From: Chloroflexota bacterium
Lineage (GTDB): Bacteria > Chloroflexota > Dehalococcoidia > Lucifugimonadales > UBA3495
Reading direction: 5' to 3'
Length of the DNA stretch: 64,000 bases
NCBI GenBank assembly: GCA_028875655.1
Contig: JAPPCX010000066.1
Coordinates: 18,412 to 82,411 of the forward strand
Below the pieces are notes generated by a model. That model was not told the origin of the DNA. It made no database searches and saw only the letters and a program-made list of their open reading frames with translations. The position numbers were made by a program, and so were the translations under genes. This document shows, in pieces, positions 30,038 to 39,401 of the stretch (position 1 is the first letter of the stretch; each line of letters starts with the position of its first letter).

Positions 30038-30493
30038 GTGCCGCCCAGAATCCGCCGCGAACCCCCGGCCCGCCGGGACGCCCGCATCCGCAAGCATCTG
30101 GCCCAGGCCAAAGATTATTGGCTCAAGGCCCCGGTGGAATTAGCGCAGGGCGATGTTTGTCAGGCCGGCGAAAAAGGCTGGGGCACGGTTGCCCAACTGA
30201 CCAAAGCGGTAGCTACGCTGCGTGGTTGGGAACACTACGACCACGAGGCCATCAGAGAAGCAATCGCCGCTTTAGCAGGAGAACTCCCCGAACAGGCAGA
30301 ACCGATTTACCGCGGCATGAGGGCGGCCGAGGCTTTGCACGGCAATTTTTATGAAGTCTATATGACCCCGGACCTGGCCCGTTTCGATTTGTCCGAGGTG
30401 CGTCCACTGCTTGAAATTCTCTGGGGGTTGCTGCCCGAGGAACATACTGGCAGAGCATCCTTTGGCGAATGGATTGAAACCAGCGAAGATTGA
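30038..30493 (+). CDS. PaREP1-like domain protein
   Basis: LAQAKDYWLKAPVELAQGDVCQAGEKGWGTVAQLTKAVATLRGW; GTG start inferred. Confidence 0.6.
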   Translation: MPPRIRREPPARRDARIRKHLAQAKDYWLKAPVELAQGDVCQAGEKGWGTVAQLTKAVATLRGWEHYDHEAIREAIAALAGELPEQAEPIYRGMRAAEALHGNFYEVYMTPDLARFDLSEVRPLLEILWGLLPEEHTGRASFGEWIETSED

Positions 30494-30496
30494 TCT

Positions 30497-31639
30497 ATGA
30501 GCACCATCGCCAACGCTCCCTCCTCCAACCGCGTCGTCGTCGCCATGAGCGGCGGCGTCGATTCCTCGGTCGCCGCCCTCCTGCTCCACCGCCAGGGCTA
30601 CGACGTCGTCGGCGTAACCATGAAACTGTACGACATCGACGAGGCTGACCTGCCCGAATACTACCGCGGCTGCTGCACCATCGACGACGTCGAGGACGCC
30701 CGCGCCGTCTGCCGCATCCTCGGAGTGCCCCACTACGTTCTCAACGTCCAGCGCGAGTTCCGATCCTTCGTCATCGACTACTTCCAGCGCGAGTACGAAA
30801 GCGGACGTACTCCCCATCCGTGCATCGCGTGCAACGACAAGATCAAGTTCAGTTTCCTCGCCCAGCGCGCCCGGATGCTCAACGCCAGCCACGTCGCCAC
30901 CGGCCACTACGCCCGCATCGAACCGGACGGCTCCGGCCGGTTCGCCCTCCGGCGCGGCGTTGACGCCGACAAGGACCAGTCCTACGTGCTCTTCGGTATG
31001 CGCCAGGATCAGCTGGCCGCCACCCTCATGCCCGTGGGCCACTACCCCAAGCCGCAGATCCGCCGGCTCGCCCAGGACGCCGGCTTCCCCAACGCCGACA
31101 AGCCCGACAGCCAGGACATCTGCTTCATCCCCACCGGAGACTACCGCGAGTTCCTCCGCCAGCGCAGTGATGAAAAGCCCGGCGAAATCGTGGACGCTGC
31201 CGGCAACTTCCTGGGGCAGCACGACGGCATCCAGTATTTCACCGTCGGCCAGCGCCGCGGCCTCGGCCTGTCCGGCGGCCCGCCCCGGTTCGTAATCCGC
31301 CTGGAACCCGACACCCGCCGCGTCGTCGTCGGATCCGAGGAAAACCTCTACCACGACACCCTTTACGCCGCCCCCGTTTCCTGGGTCTCCGGACAGCCGC
31401 CCGCCCCGGAAACTGAGGTATCGGTGAAAATCCGTTACAAGTTCGCCGAAGCGCCCGCAACCGTGACCGCCGTTGCCAACGGCGCGCTGGTCCGATTCAA
31501 CGAGCCGCAGCGAGCCATCACACCCGGCCAGGCCGCCGTCCTCTACCACGGCGACACGGTACTCGGCGGCGGCCCCATCGCCGGCCACGAACCTCAACCG
31601 GCAACCCCGACAACCATGCCACAGACGGTCAATGCCTGA
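30497..31639 (+). CDS. mnmA: tRNA-specific 2-thiouridylase
   Basis: VVVAMSGGVDSSVAALLL, TPHPCIACNDKIKF, KPDSQDICFIP, GQRRGLG. Confidence 0.95.
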   Translation: MSTIANAPSSNRVVVAMSGGVDSSVAALLLHRQGYDVVGVTMKLYDIDEADLPEYYRGCCTIDDVEDARAVCRILGVPHYVLNVQREFRSFVIDYFQREYESGRTPHPCIACNDKIKFSFLAQRARMLNASHVATGHYARIEPDGSGRFALRRGVDADKDQSYVLFGMRQDQLAATLMPVGHYPKPQIRRLAQDAGFPNADKPDSQDICFIPTGDYREFLRQRSDEKPGEIVDAAGNFLGQHDGIQYFTVGQRRGLGLSGGPPRFVIRLEPDTRRVVVGSEENLYHDTLYAAPVSWVSGQPPAPETEVSVKIRYKFAEAPATVTAVANGALVRFNEPQRAITPGQAAVLYHGDTVLGGGPIAGHEPQPATPTTMPQTVNA

Positions 31640-31692
31640 CCTGATCTTGGCTATTGTCATTGCGAGCGAAGCGTGGCAATCTCGTCGCCCTG

Positions 31693-32334
31693 ATGCCTGA
31701 CCTGTCCCTCGAATCCGAATTCCATGCCCGGGGCCATCGCCTGGTCGCCGGCGCCGACGAAGCGGGACGCGGCCCCCTGGCCGGCCCGGTCACCGCCGCC
31801 GCCGTCATCCTGCCGCCCGATCTCGAACCAACGGCGGACTGGCTGGACGCCATCGACGACAGCAAGCGTCTCTCCCCCCAACGTCGGGAATCCGCGGCGC
31901 ATATTATCCGCGACAACGCCCTCACCTGGGCCGTCGAGCAAGTCGATTCTGCGGAAATCGACCGTATCGGTATCGGCCCGGCCGTGCTACAAGCCATGTT
32001 TGCCGCAGTATCGGCGTTGCGGCCTGGGCCGGACGCCCTGCTATTCGATTGGATTCCACTCAAACAATGTCCGCTGCCTCACCGAATTGTCGTCAAAGGC
32101 GACGCCAAATCGTTGTCCATCGCCGCCGCCAGCATCCTCGCCAAAACCGCCCGCGACGAAATAATGATCCAGGCCGACCAACGACATCCCGGGTACGGAT
32201 TCGCCCGGCACAAAGGCTACGCCACGCCCCAACACCTCCGCTCTCTGGCCGAAATGGGGCCAACGCCCATTCACCGCCGCTCCTTCAGCCCTTTGCGTCA
32301 GGCCAGGCTCCTGCAAGATGCCAGCCGGGGATGA
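31693..32334 (+). CDS. rnhB: Ribonuclease HII
   Basis: VAGADEAGRGPLAGPVTAAAVIL...DSKRLSPQRRE; start MPDLSLESEF. Confidence 0.94.
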   Translation: MPDLSLESEFHARGHRLVAGADEAGRGPLAGPVTAAAVILPPDLEPTADWLDAIDDSKRLSPQRRESAAHIIRDNALTWAVEQVDSAEIDRIGIGPAVLQAMFAAVSALRPGPDALLFDWIPLKQCPLPHRIVVKGDAKSLSIAAASILAKTARDEIMIQADQRHPGYGFARHKGYATPQHLRSLAEMGPTPIHRRSFSPLRQARLLQDASRG

Positions 32335-32752
32335 TGTTCCTCCGGCCCGGGATCCGGCGTCCCAGGATCCGGTGCCCCAGGATATTGGACGTATCGATGT
32401 CGGGCGTATTGGTGAACGGATTGCCCGCCACCATCTGCAAGGCAAGGGCTACCGCATCGTGGACGCCAATTATCAATGCCAGTGGGGTGAGGTTGACCTC
32501 ATCGCCCGGGATGGCCCGGTCTGGGTCTTCGTGGAAGTTCGCGCCCGCCGTAGCGCCGCCTACGGCTCGCCGGAGGAATCGGTCACGCCGGCCAAAGCGC
32601 GCCGCTTGACGCTGACCGCGCAGGACTTCCTGCGTCGGCGTGTCGCGGATTCCTCCAACCTGCAGTGGCGCATTGACTTGGTTGCCATCCGCTTGGGCCC
32701 GAACCGGCGCGTCTTGAGCGTCAATCACTTGGAAAACATCGTCGAAGAATAG
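32318..32752 (+). CDS. YraN/UPF0102 family protein
   Basis: GERIARHHLQGKGYRIVDANYQCQWGEVDLIARDGPVWVFVEVRAR. Confidence 0.9.
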   Translation: MPAGDDVPPARDPASQDPVPQDIGRIDVGRIGERIARHHLQGKGYRIVDANYQCQWGEVDLIARDGPVWVFVEVRARRSAAYGSPEESVTPAKARRLTLTAQDFLRRRVADSSNLQWRIDLVAIRLGPNRRVLSVNHLENIVEE

Positions 32753-32851
32753 CCTCCCAACGGCAACGGTTGACTGCGCCACTACCTGATACTAGACTAA
32801 TTCGCGCTTGGAACAAGCCACCCATACCTCACTGTCCCACATCACATCCCT

Positions 32852-32899
32852 CATGCCCATCGACCTCCATGCCCATCGACCTCCATGCCCATCGACCTC
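32852..32899 (+). repeat. Three perfect tandem 16-bp repeats (CATGCCCATCGACCTC) overlapping the apt start codon
   Basis: 32852-32867, 32868-32883, 32884-32899. Confidence 0.95.
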
Positions 32900-33415
32900 G
32901 CCGCACATATCCGTAACGTGCCCGACTTCCCCATTCACGGGGTTCAGTTCAAGGACATCACCTCCTTGCTGCTCCATCCCGACGCCTTCGCCGAGGCCAT
33001 CGAGCAAATGGTGGAGCAGGCCGGCAAGCGCAGCGTGGATTGCCTGGCCGCTATCGACTCACGCGGCTTCCTGTTCGCCGCCCCCATGGCCGACCGCATG
33101 GGCTTGCCCTTGGCTCTGGTCAGGAAAGCCGGCAAACTGCCGGGCGAAACCCTTAGCTACGAATACACCCTGGAATACGGTGCCAATACGCTGGAAATCC
33201 ACTCCGGCGACATCAAATCCGGCCAGCGCGTTCTCATCATCGACGACCTGCTGGCCACCGGCGGCAGCATTCAGGCTGCGGCCAACCTCATCGAGAAAGC
33301 TGGCGGGGTAACCGCCGGCATTGGCGTAGTCATCGAACTTATCGGTCTGAACGGCCGCGAGAACCTGGCCGGCTATGATCTCTTTTCACTCGTAACATTT
33401 GAAGTGGACGAATGA
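32885..33415 (+). CDS. apt: Adenine phosphoribosyltransferase
   Basis: VPDFPIHGVQFKDITSLL..., DSRGFLFAAPMADRMGLPLALVRKAGKLPGETLSYEYTLEYG, VLIIDDLLATGGSIQAA. Confidence 0.95.
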   Translation: MPIDLAAHIRNVPDFPIHGVQFKDITSLLLHPDAFAEAIEQMVEQAGKRSVDCLAAIDSRGFLFAAPMADRMGLPLALVRKAGKLPGETLSYEYTLEYGANTLEIHSGDIKSGQRVLIIDDLLATGGSIQAAANLIEKAGGVTAGIGVVIELIGLNGRENLAGYDLFSLVTFEVDE

Positions 33416-33475
33416 CCCGCGCCGGCATCCCGGCGTCCACAACTATCAGAAAGCGCAATCAGGAGGAAATCCGTA

Positions 33476-34348
33476 ATGGCAGACAAAGCAACCATCGGCA
33501 ACGTTGAAGTGACCGCCGTCATCGACATGGTTCCGCCCCCGCGTGAACCGTCCGCAATGTTCCCCGACGTCCCCGCCGACGCCTGGGCCAACTATCAGGA
33601 CACTCTCGAAGACGGCCAACTCCAACTCTACTACGGCGTGTTCCTGCTCAAGTCCTCGGAACACGTCATCCTGGTGGACACCGGCATGGGCCCCGGCCCC
33701 CACCCCGACCGCGGCAACCGCATCGGCAACCTCTACGAGGAACTCCGCCCCCACCTGGAGTCCAACGTCGGCGTCAACAATACCAACGTCGGCCCCAGCG
33801 ACTCGGTCAACTACATCATCCATACCCACCTGCACGGCGACCATGTCGGTTGGAACCTCCGCTACTCCGGCGGCATGCCCGCCCCCAATTTCCGCCGCGC
33901 CCGCTACGTTATGTCCCGCCCAGACTACGACTACTTCACGTCGGACGAAGGACGGCAGATGTATCCGTACATCGACCGCCAGGTCATGCCCCTCCGCCGC
34001 CTGCGTCTCCAGCAGATCCTGGAGGAGCCCGAGCACGCCATCAGCGATGAAATCTCCATCGCGCCGGCCCCGGGACACACGCCCGGTCACCAGGTCGTCC
34101 TCATCAACTCCAACGGACAGCGCGGCATCGTGATGGGCGACGTTCTGCACACCATCGCCCAGGTCTCCGAACCCGACTGGTGCGCCGGCGTTGACACCGA
34201 CAAGGCCCAGTCCGCCGCCTCCCGCTCCAAGTGGCTCGATGCCGCCGAGGAAGGCGACTGGACCATCTGCGCCGGACATTTCCCGCCCGGCCAGCAGATC
34301 GGCAAAATCGCCCGAGTGGACGGCAAACGAGTCTGGCAACCACTGTAA
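33476..34348 (+). CDS. MBL-fold metallo-hydrolase
   Basis: VDTGMGPGPHPD, IIHTHLHGDHVGWN, APGHTPGHQVVLI. Confidence 0.92.
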   Translation: MADKATIGNVEVTAVIDMVPPPREPSAMFPDVPADAWANYQDTLEDGQLQLYYGVFLLKSSEHVILVDTGMGPGPHPDRGNRIGNLYEELRPHLESNVGVNNTNVGPSDSVNYIIHTHLHGDHVGWNLRYSGGMPAPNFRRARYVMSRPDYDYFTSDEGRQMYPYIDRQVMPLRRLRLQQILEEPEHAISDEISIAPAPGHTPGHQVVLINSNGQRGIVMGDVLHTIAQVSEPDWCAGVDTDKAQSAASRSKWLDAAEEGDWTICAGHFPPGQQIGKIARVDGKRVWQPL

Positions 34349-34365
34349 CCCACAGGTAACGCAAC

Positions 34366-34394
34366 GTAGGGGCGGGTTTCAAACCCGCCCTTAC
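34366..34394. repeat. GTAGGGGCGGGTTT...AAACCCGCCC hairpin repeat
   Basis: gtaggggcgggtttcaaacccgcccttac. Confidence 0.8.
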
Positions 34395-34415
34395 ACGCAA
34401 ACGTAGTTACTTACC

Positions 34416-35138
34416 ATGACCCAACTCCGCAACCTGCTCGAACGCATTGATCAGGGCGGCGCTCCCTCGTTGGGTTTCGGCGCGCCTCAGTCCGGCCGGC
34501 CTCCCGCCATGGCCCTCATCGCTCGCTGCTCCGGCGACCTTGATGCCGCGGTTGCGGTCGCATCCGGCTCTGCCGACGCCATGGTCATCGCGGCTCCCGG
34601 CGGCTCACCCGACGGTCTTCCCCACCTGGGCGATCGCATCTGGGGAGCCGGCGGCGTGCCTCTTACCCCGGCCGCCGTAGCTATATGGCAAGAGGCCGGC
34701 GCCGATTTCACGGTATCCCCGCCGGCTGGTGCCCTCGTCGATGCCGTCAACCTCGCCCAACCCGGCATGACTCACGGTATGCGCATCCCCGACGACGTGG
34801 ACGACGCGGCCTGGCGCACCCTCGCCGCCGCCCCCCTGGACTTTCTGGTGCTCGACAAGTCCGCCTTGACCGGCCCCTGGTCCCTGACCGACTTGGGCCA
34901 CGCGGCGGACGCCGCCCACCGCACCGAAAAGTACCTGTTCGTGCGCGTCGGCTCCCGGCCCACCGTCAACGAACTGGTGGCGTTGTATCAGGCTGGCGCC
35001 ATCGCCATCGTCGCCGAGGCCAACCAACTGGGCGCCGACGGCTTGGCCGGCCTCAAAGCCGACCTCATGGCTTTGCCACGCGTCCGGCCCGCCGGCCGTC
35101 GCCGCGTCCAACCTGCTCTGGAAAACCCCGCGACGTGA
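34416..35138 (+). CDS. Hypothetical protein (possible TIM-barrel-like)
   Basis: Intact 240-aa ORF, overlaps the downstream GTG start. Confidence 0.6.
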   Translation: MTQLRNLLERIDQGGAPSLGFGAPQSGRPPAMALIARCSGDLDAAVAVASGSADAMVIAAPGGSPDGLPHLGDRIWGAGGVPLTPAAVAIWQEAGADFTVSPPAGALVDAVNLAQPGMTHGMRIPDDVDDAAWRTLAAAPLDFLVLDKSALTGPWSLTDLGHAADAAHRTEKYLFVRVGSRPTVNELVALYQAGAIAIVAEANQLGADGLAGLKADLMALPRVRPAGRRRVQPALENPAT

Positions 35139-35842
35139 TACTGCTTAATCTTGACCAACTCTTGGCGAACCCGTCAGGATTCCTGCTGTTTATCATCCTA
35201 TCGGTAATCGCGCTTGTTGCTGGTTTCACCGTGCACGAGTTCAGCCACGCCCTTACTGCCCACGGTGAGGGCGATGCAACAGCACGGCGCATGGGTCGGC
35301 TCACTCTCAACCCAATAAAGCATGTGGACTGGCTGGGGTTTGCTCTTATCCTGTTCGTAGGGTTCGGCTGGGCCAAGCCGGTTCAGGTTGACCCGTACAA
35401 CTTGCGTCATGGTCGCTTGGGAATGGCTTGGGTCGCCCTCGCCGGACCGTTATCCAACTTCGTGCTGGCCTTTCTATTTGGCCTGCTACTCCGCTTCGAC
35501 GCACTGACCGTTGGTCGGCATCTCCCCGTTTATGGCGATGTTACCGGGCTGTTCGGCTTGATTGTGTTTCTGCTGGTATTCTTCAATCTGATGCTGGGAA
35601 TTTTCAACCTGATTCCCATCCCTCCGTTGGACGGTAGCAAAGTGTTGGGTGGCCTGCTGCCGGATGCTCTGTATTACCCCTATCTGCAATTTGAGAGGTA
35701 CGGTTGGCTGGTACTGCTGGGGCTGATTGGCGTCAGTCTGGCCCTAAGCTACACTACTGACATTAACCTCTTGGCTATGGTACTGCTGCCCCCGGTGGAG
35801 TTTATGCTGGAATTGGCCACCGGCGGCAAGGTGCCTTTCTAG
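35135..35842 (+). CDS. Site-2 protease family (M50) zinc metalloprotease
   Basis: GFTVHEFSHALTAHGEGDATARRMGRLTLNPIKHVDW..., NLIPIPPLDGSKVL; GTG at 35135. Confidence 0.9.
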   Translation: MILLNLDQLLANPSGFLLFIILSVIALVAGFTVHEFSHALTAHGEGDATARRMGRLTLNPIKHVDWLGFALILFVGFGWAKPVQVDPYNLRHGRLGMAWVALAGPLSNFVLAFLFGLLLRFDALTVGRHLPVYGDVTGLFGLIVFLLVFFNLMLGIFNLIPIPPLDGSKVLGGLLPDALYYPYLQFERYGWLVLLGLIGVSLALSYTTDINLLAMVLLPPVEFMLELATGGKVPF

Positions 35843-35973
35843 GGTCGGTAGTGCTTCTCTTTGGTGGTTGATCTGGCAAATGCTGTTGCTGATGCAGTAG
35901 GGGCAACCCTTGCGGCTGCCCCCAATCCTGAAAATCCTCAAATCCGGCAAATCCAGATTCTGACAAAATTGCC

Positions 35974-36564
35974 CTACGGCCGCAACGGAATCGGCCGGTT
36001 CGTCTGATTCTCCGCAATCTGGTCCGTGTCCCACAGCTTGGCGAAGTTATACGCCCGCGGGCAGTGCCCGTAGGATTCCTCCACGTTGATGATGATGCCC
36101 TGCAGGTGCTTGGCATTGTCATCCGTCCAGTACAGCGACAACTCCACCTTCTGCCGCTCCAGCTCCTCTTTGTCCACTATCGTCACCGTCCCGTTTACCC
36201 GCACCGTGTCGTTCACGCCGGGGATCATGAATAGCAGCCCGACGTGCGGGTTGTCGTCCATGTTCTGGTAGGATTGGAACAGTCGGTTCCCGGCCACGTC
36301 CGGTAGCAGCAGCCTGGTGCCGTCAATCACCTTCACGAAACCCGGCTTCCCGCCCTTGGGCGATGCGTCGCAGTTGCCGTCCGGGTCCGACGACGCCATC
36401 ACCACGAACGGCGATGCCTGGATGAATTTCTGCACGAACTCCGACATCTCGCCCTTCACCTTCACCCGAGCCCGTTCGCTCATCTCGCCGAATTGGTCAT
36501 TGAACCGGCTCCGCTCCTGCTCAATGGTGCAGAGGTCGCCAATTGCTGGGGCTGTGGTAGTCAT
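35974..36564 (-). CDS. Pyridoxamine 5'-phosphate oxidase family protein
   Basis: FVVMASSDPDGNCDASPKGGKPGFVKVIDGTRLLLPDVAGNRLFQSYQNMDDNPHVGLLFMIPG. Confidence 0.85.
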   Translation of the reverse strand: MTTTAPAIGDLCTIEQERSRFNDQFGEMSERARVKVKGEMSEFVQKFIQASPFVVMASSDPDGNCDASPKGGKPGFVKVIDGTRLLLPDVAGNRLFQSYQNMDDNPHVGLLFMIPGVNDTVRVNGTVTIVDKEELERQKVELSLYWTDDNAKHLQGIIINVEESYGHCPRAYNFAKLWDTDQIAENQTNRPIPLRP

Positions 36565-36935
36565 CTCGCATACCCTCCACGCTTTACAGGTTCCACTACG
36601 CTGCCGCACAGAATACCCGATTTCCGCCACCCGCGCCACCATCCCAAATCTCACGCGCTCCGGGTTTCACCCAATAAATTCCCAAAATTGGTGACACCTC
36701 CTGCCATTATGACCCCCGTTAGCGACCATCCTATCCGCTATACTGTACTAACGTTCGGCAAACGGCCGGCGGGAGAACCAGCGCTGTCCCCCGCCGTCCA
36801 CGCCCCAAACCCCGCGCGCAGGGCCGGGGCAAATGCTGAAACCTATCCGCCATCGGCGGACACATCTGAATAGGGTTCCAAAGGGTTCGGGTGAAACACG
36901 GCCTAATCGTCGCGGGTTGGCCCCCGCGGCAACCA

Positions 36936-37208
36936 GTCGGATTTCTTGCACCGCTGGCTCGCGCCTGAGGCTGTTTTATTCCGCAGCATGGCCTTGACCA
37001 GTACGGCGGGTGTCACCACCGCTCCACGAGGGTCGCATGTCCCCTCTTCCGCTCATCCTGAGCTGCCGTAGGTCCGCCTATGGTGAATCGAAGGATGGTC
37101 GGGGGCGGGCAAGTGAGGGCGTAATGCTCTCATCGACCAATACGGTCAGCACGTGGAATTCTAGGACGTAATATCGCAAAAATGCTCTCGGGCCGTAGCG
37201 CCGACCAC
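36936..37208. repeat. Copy 1 of an unassigned dispersed element (conserved flanking blocks, variable hairpin core)
   Basis: Matches 53432..53684 in inverted orientation (see finding). Confidence 0.85.
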
Positions 37209-37301
37209 CTGGACCCCCGGAACCCTGAAAAATCAATCCTCGGAAAAACCAAACCCTGCGCCGACCGACGGAGAGGAGCAAGCCAGGCAAATAGCACAAG
37301 G

Positions 37302-37326
37302 GTAGGGGCGAATAACTATTCGCCCC
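37302..37326. repeat. GTAGGGGCG...CGCCCCC hairpin repeat
   Basis: gtaggggcgaataactattcgcccc. Confidence 0.8.
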
Positions 37327-37340
37327 CTCTGGAAATTCTC

Positions 37341-38354
37341 TCAGTCGTACAGGTGGCACGCCGTGGCGTGGCCGGGCTGGTGCTCCCGCATCACCGGCAG
37401 GTCCGTCGAGCACCGCTCCATGACGAACGGGCAGCGCGGGTGAAATGCGCAGCCTCCTGGCGGGTTCAACGGAGACGGGACCTCGCCAGTAAGCACGATT
37501 TCTTCGCGCTGTTGCCGGGGATGGGCCGGCAGCGACGCCGAAATCAGCGCTTTCGTGTAAGGATGCTGCGGGTCCGTGAACAGCTCGATGGGCGGCGCTT
37601 CCTCCACTATCTTGCCCAGGTACATCACGCCTACCGTGTGGCTCATGTACCGTACCGTCGCCAGGTTGTGCGCGATCAGCAGATAACTGAGTTCGTAGCT
37701 GGACTGCAACTCCTTCAGCAGGTTCAGAATCTGCGCGCGAATCGACACGTCCAGCGCGGATACCGGCTCGTCCAGCACGATCAGTTTCGGCCGCGTGGAC
37801 AGGGCTCTGGCGATGGCAATCCGTTGCCGCTGTCCCCCGCTGAACTCGTGGGGATACCGTTCGGCGTGGAACGGGTGCAACCCCACCACCTGCAGGAGCT
37901 CTTGCACCTGAGAGCGGACGGCGGAGCGGCTCAGCCGCTGGTGCGTGATCAGCGGCTCCGAAATTATCTGGTCAACCCGCATCCGCGGATTCAGCGAACT
38001 CCAGGGGTCCTGGAACACCGCCTGCACCGATGCCCGGAAGTTACGCCGTTCGGCTCCCGAAAACTGCGCCATCGGCCGGCTGTCGAAGTAGATGCTGCCG
38101 TCCGTCGGCTCGTCCGCCATCAGCAGCATCCGGCTGGTGGTGGTCTTGCCGCACCCCGACTCCCCCACTAGGCTGTAGGTCTGCCCCGGCATGATGTTGA
38201 TGGAAATCCCATCCACCGCCTTTACCGTACCGGTGCGCCGCCTCAGCAGGTTTCCACGGTAAACCGGGAAATGGCGTCGGATTCCCTCCAGGCGTACCAG
38301 CGCCCCGTCGCCGTTGACGCCCTCGGCTGCGGTTGGTGAAGCGACTGCGGCCAT
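37341..38354 (-). CDS. Oligopeptide ABC transporter ATP-binding protein (OppF/DppF type)
   Basis: GESGCGKTTTSRMLL, FSGGQRQRIAIARAL, LDEPVSALD. Confidence 0.94.
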   Translation of the reverse strand: MAAVASPTAAEGVNGDGALVRLEGIRRHFPVYRGNLLRRRTGTVKAVDGISINIMPGQTYSLVGESGCGKTTTSRMLLMADEPTDGSIYFDSRPMAQFSGAERRNFRASVQAVFQDPWSSLNPRMRVDQIISEPLITHQRLSRSAVRSQVQELLQVVGLHPFHAERYPHEFSGGQRQRIAIARALSTRPKLIVLDEPVSALDVSIRAQILNLLKELQSSYELSYLLIAHNLATVRYMSHTVGVMYLGKIVEEAPPIELFTDPQHPYTKALISASLPAHPRQQREEIVLTGEVPSPLNPPGGCAFHPRCPFVMERCSTDLPVMREHQPGHATACHLYD

Positions 38355-38355
38355 G

Positions 38356-39321
38356 TTACTCCGACCTCCAGCAGCGGGAAGTGTGTCTTGGCGCTACGGT
38401 GAACTCGTCGGGATATTCCTGGCACCGTTCCCAGGCGTGCGGACACCTCGGCGCGAACGAGCACCCGGCCGGCAGCGCGTCCAGTGACGGCGGCTGCCCC
38501 TCAATCGACGGCAGCGTATCCACGTCGGTGTCCAGGTCCGGTACCGACTGCAACAGCGCCTCCGTGTACGGGTGCGCCGGGTGGTCGAACATGTCTTCCA
38601 CGTCGGACTGCTCCACGATCCGCCCGGCATACATCACCGCCACCCGGTCGCACATCCGCGCCACAATCCCGAAGTCGTGGGTGATGAAGATGATCGCGGC
38701 CCCGGTCTGTTCCTGGATGTCTTTCAGCAGCCTGAGATACTGCAACTGGATCGTCGCGTCCAGCGAGGTCGTCGGCTCGTCCGCGATCAGCAGGTTGGGC
38801 GCTCGGGCAATCGAAATCGCGCCCACCACCCGTTGCCTCATGCCGCCGCTCATCTGGTGCGGAAAGTTCGTCAGCCGGTCTTCGGGCGCGGGAATCCTCA
38901 CGTTAGCTAGCAACTCGGCGGCCCGACGCCTCAGTGATCGCTTCGGTTCCTCGTATTCCAGCTTCAGCGTTTCCACCAACTGGTCGCCCACCGTAAAGAC
39001 CGGGTTCAGCGAGGTCAGCGGGTCCTGCATCACCATGCAGATGCCCGACCCGCGAATCTCCCGCATCTCGCCCCGGCTTTTTTCCAGCAGGTTTTCGCCC
39101 AGGTAGTCGATCGTCCCGCCGACTATCCTGCCGGGATGGGGCACCATTCCCAGGATCGACCAGGCCGTCATGCTCTTGCCGGAACCCGACTCTCCGACGA
39201 TGCCCAGCGTCTCGCCCCGCCCCAGCTCAAAACTGATCCCGTCCACGGCCTTGACTACGCCGGTACGGGTGAAAAAGTGGGTTTGCAGGTCTTCAACCCG
39301 CAGAATTACGTCGTTAGTCAT
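38356..39321 (-). CDS. Oligopeptide ABC transporter ATP-binding protein (OppD/DppD type)
   Basis: GESGSGKSMTAWSIL, MSGGMRQRVVGAISIA, ADEPTTSLD. Confidence 0.94.
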   Translation of the reverse strand: MTNDVILRVEDLQTHFFTRTGVVKAVDGISFELGRGETLGIVGESGSGKSMTAWSILGMVPHPGRIVGGTIDYLGENLLEKSRGEMREIRGSGICMVMQDPLTSLNPVFTVGDQLVETLKLEYEEPKRSLRRRAAELLANVRIPAPEDRLTNFPHQMSGGMRQRVVGAISIARAPNLLIADEPTTSLDATIQLQYLRLLKDIQEQTGAAIIFITHDFGIVARMCDRVAVMYAGRIVEQSDVEDMFDHPAHPYTEALLQSVPDLDTDVDTLPSIEGQPPSLDALPAGCSFAPRCPHAWERCQEYPDEFTVAPRHTSRCWRSE

Positions 39322-39401
39322 TTAGCCCCTGATGCGCGGCGTCATCGTGGGTGCCAACGCGACGCCCTCCCGGAGGCCGTGCAGCCTTGCGGGAATCCCG
39401 G

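Noticed and set aside
36493-36873. 126-aa ORF in the gap before the dispersed element
   Set aside because: No domain, partly antisense to the PPOX-family gene upstream region; biased composition
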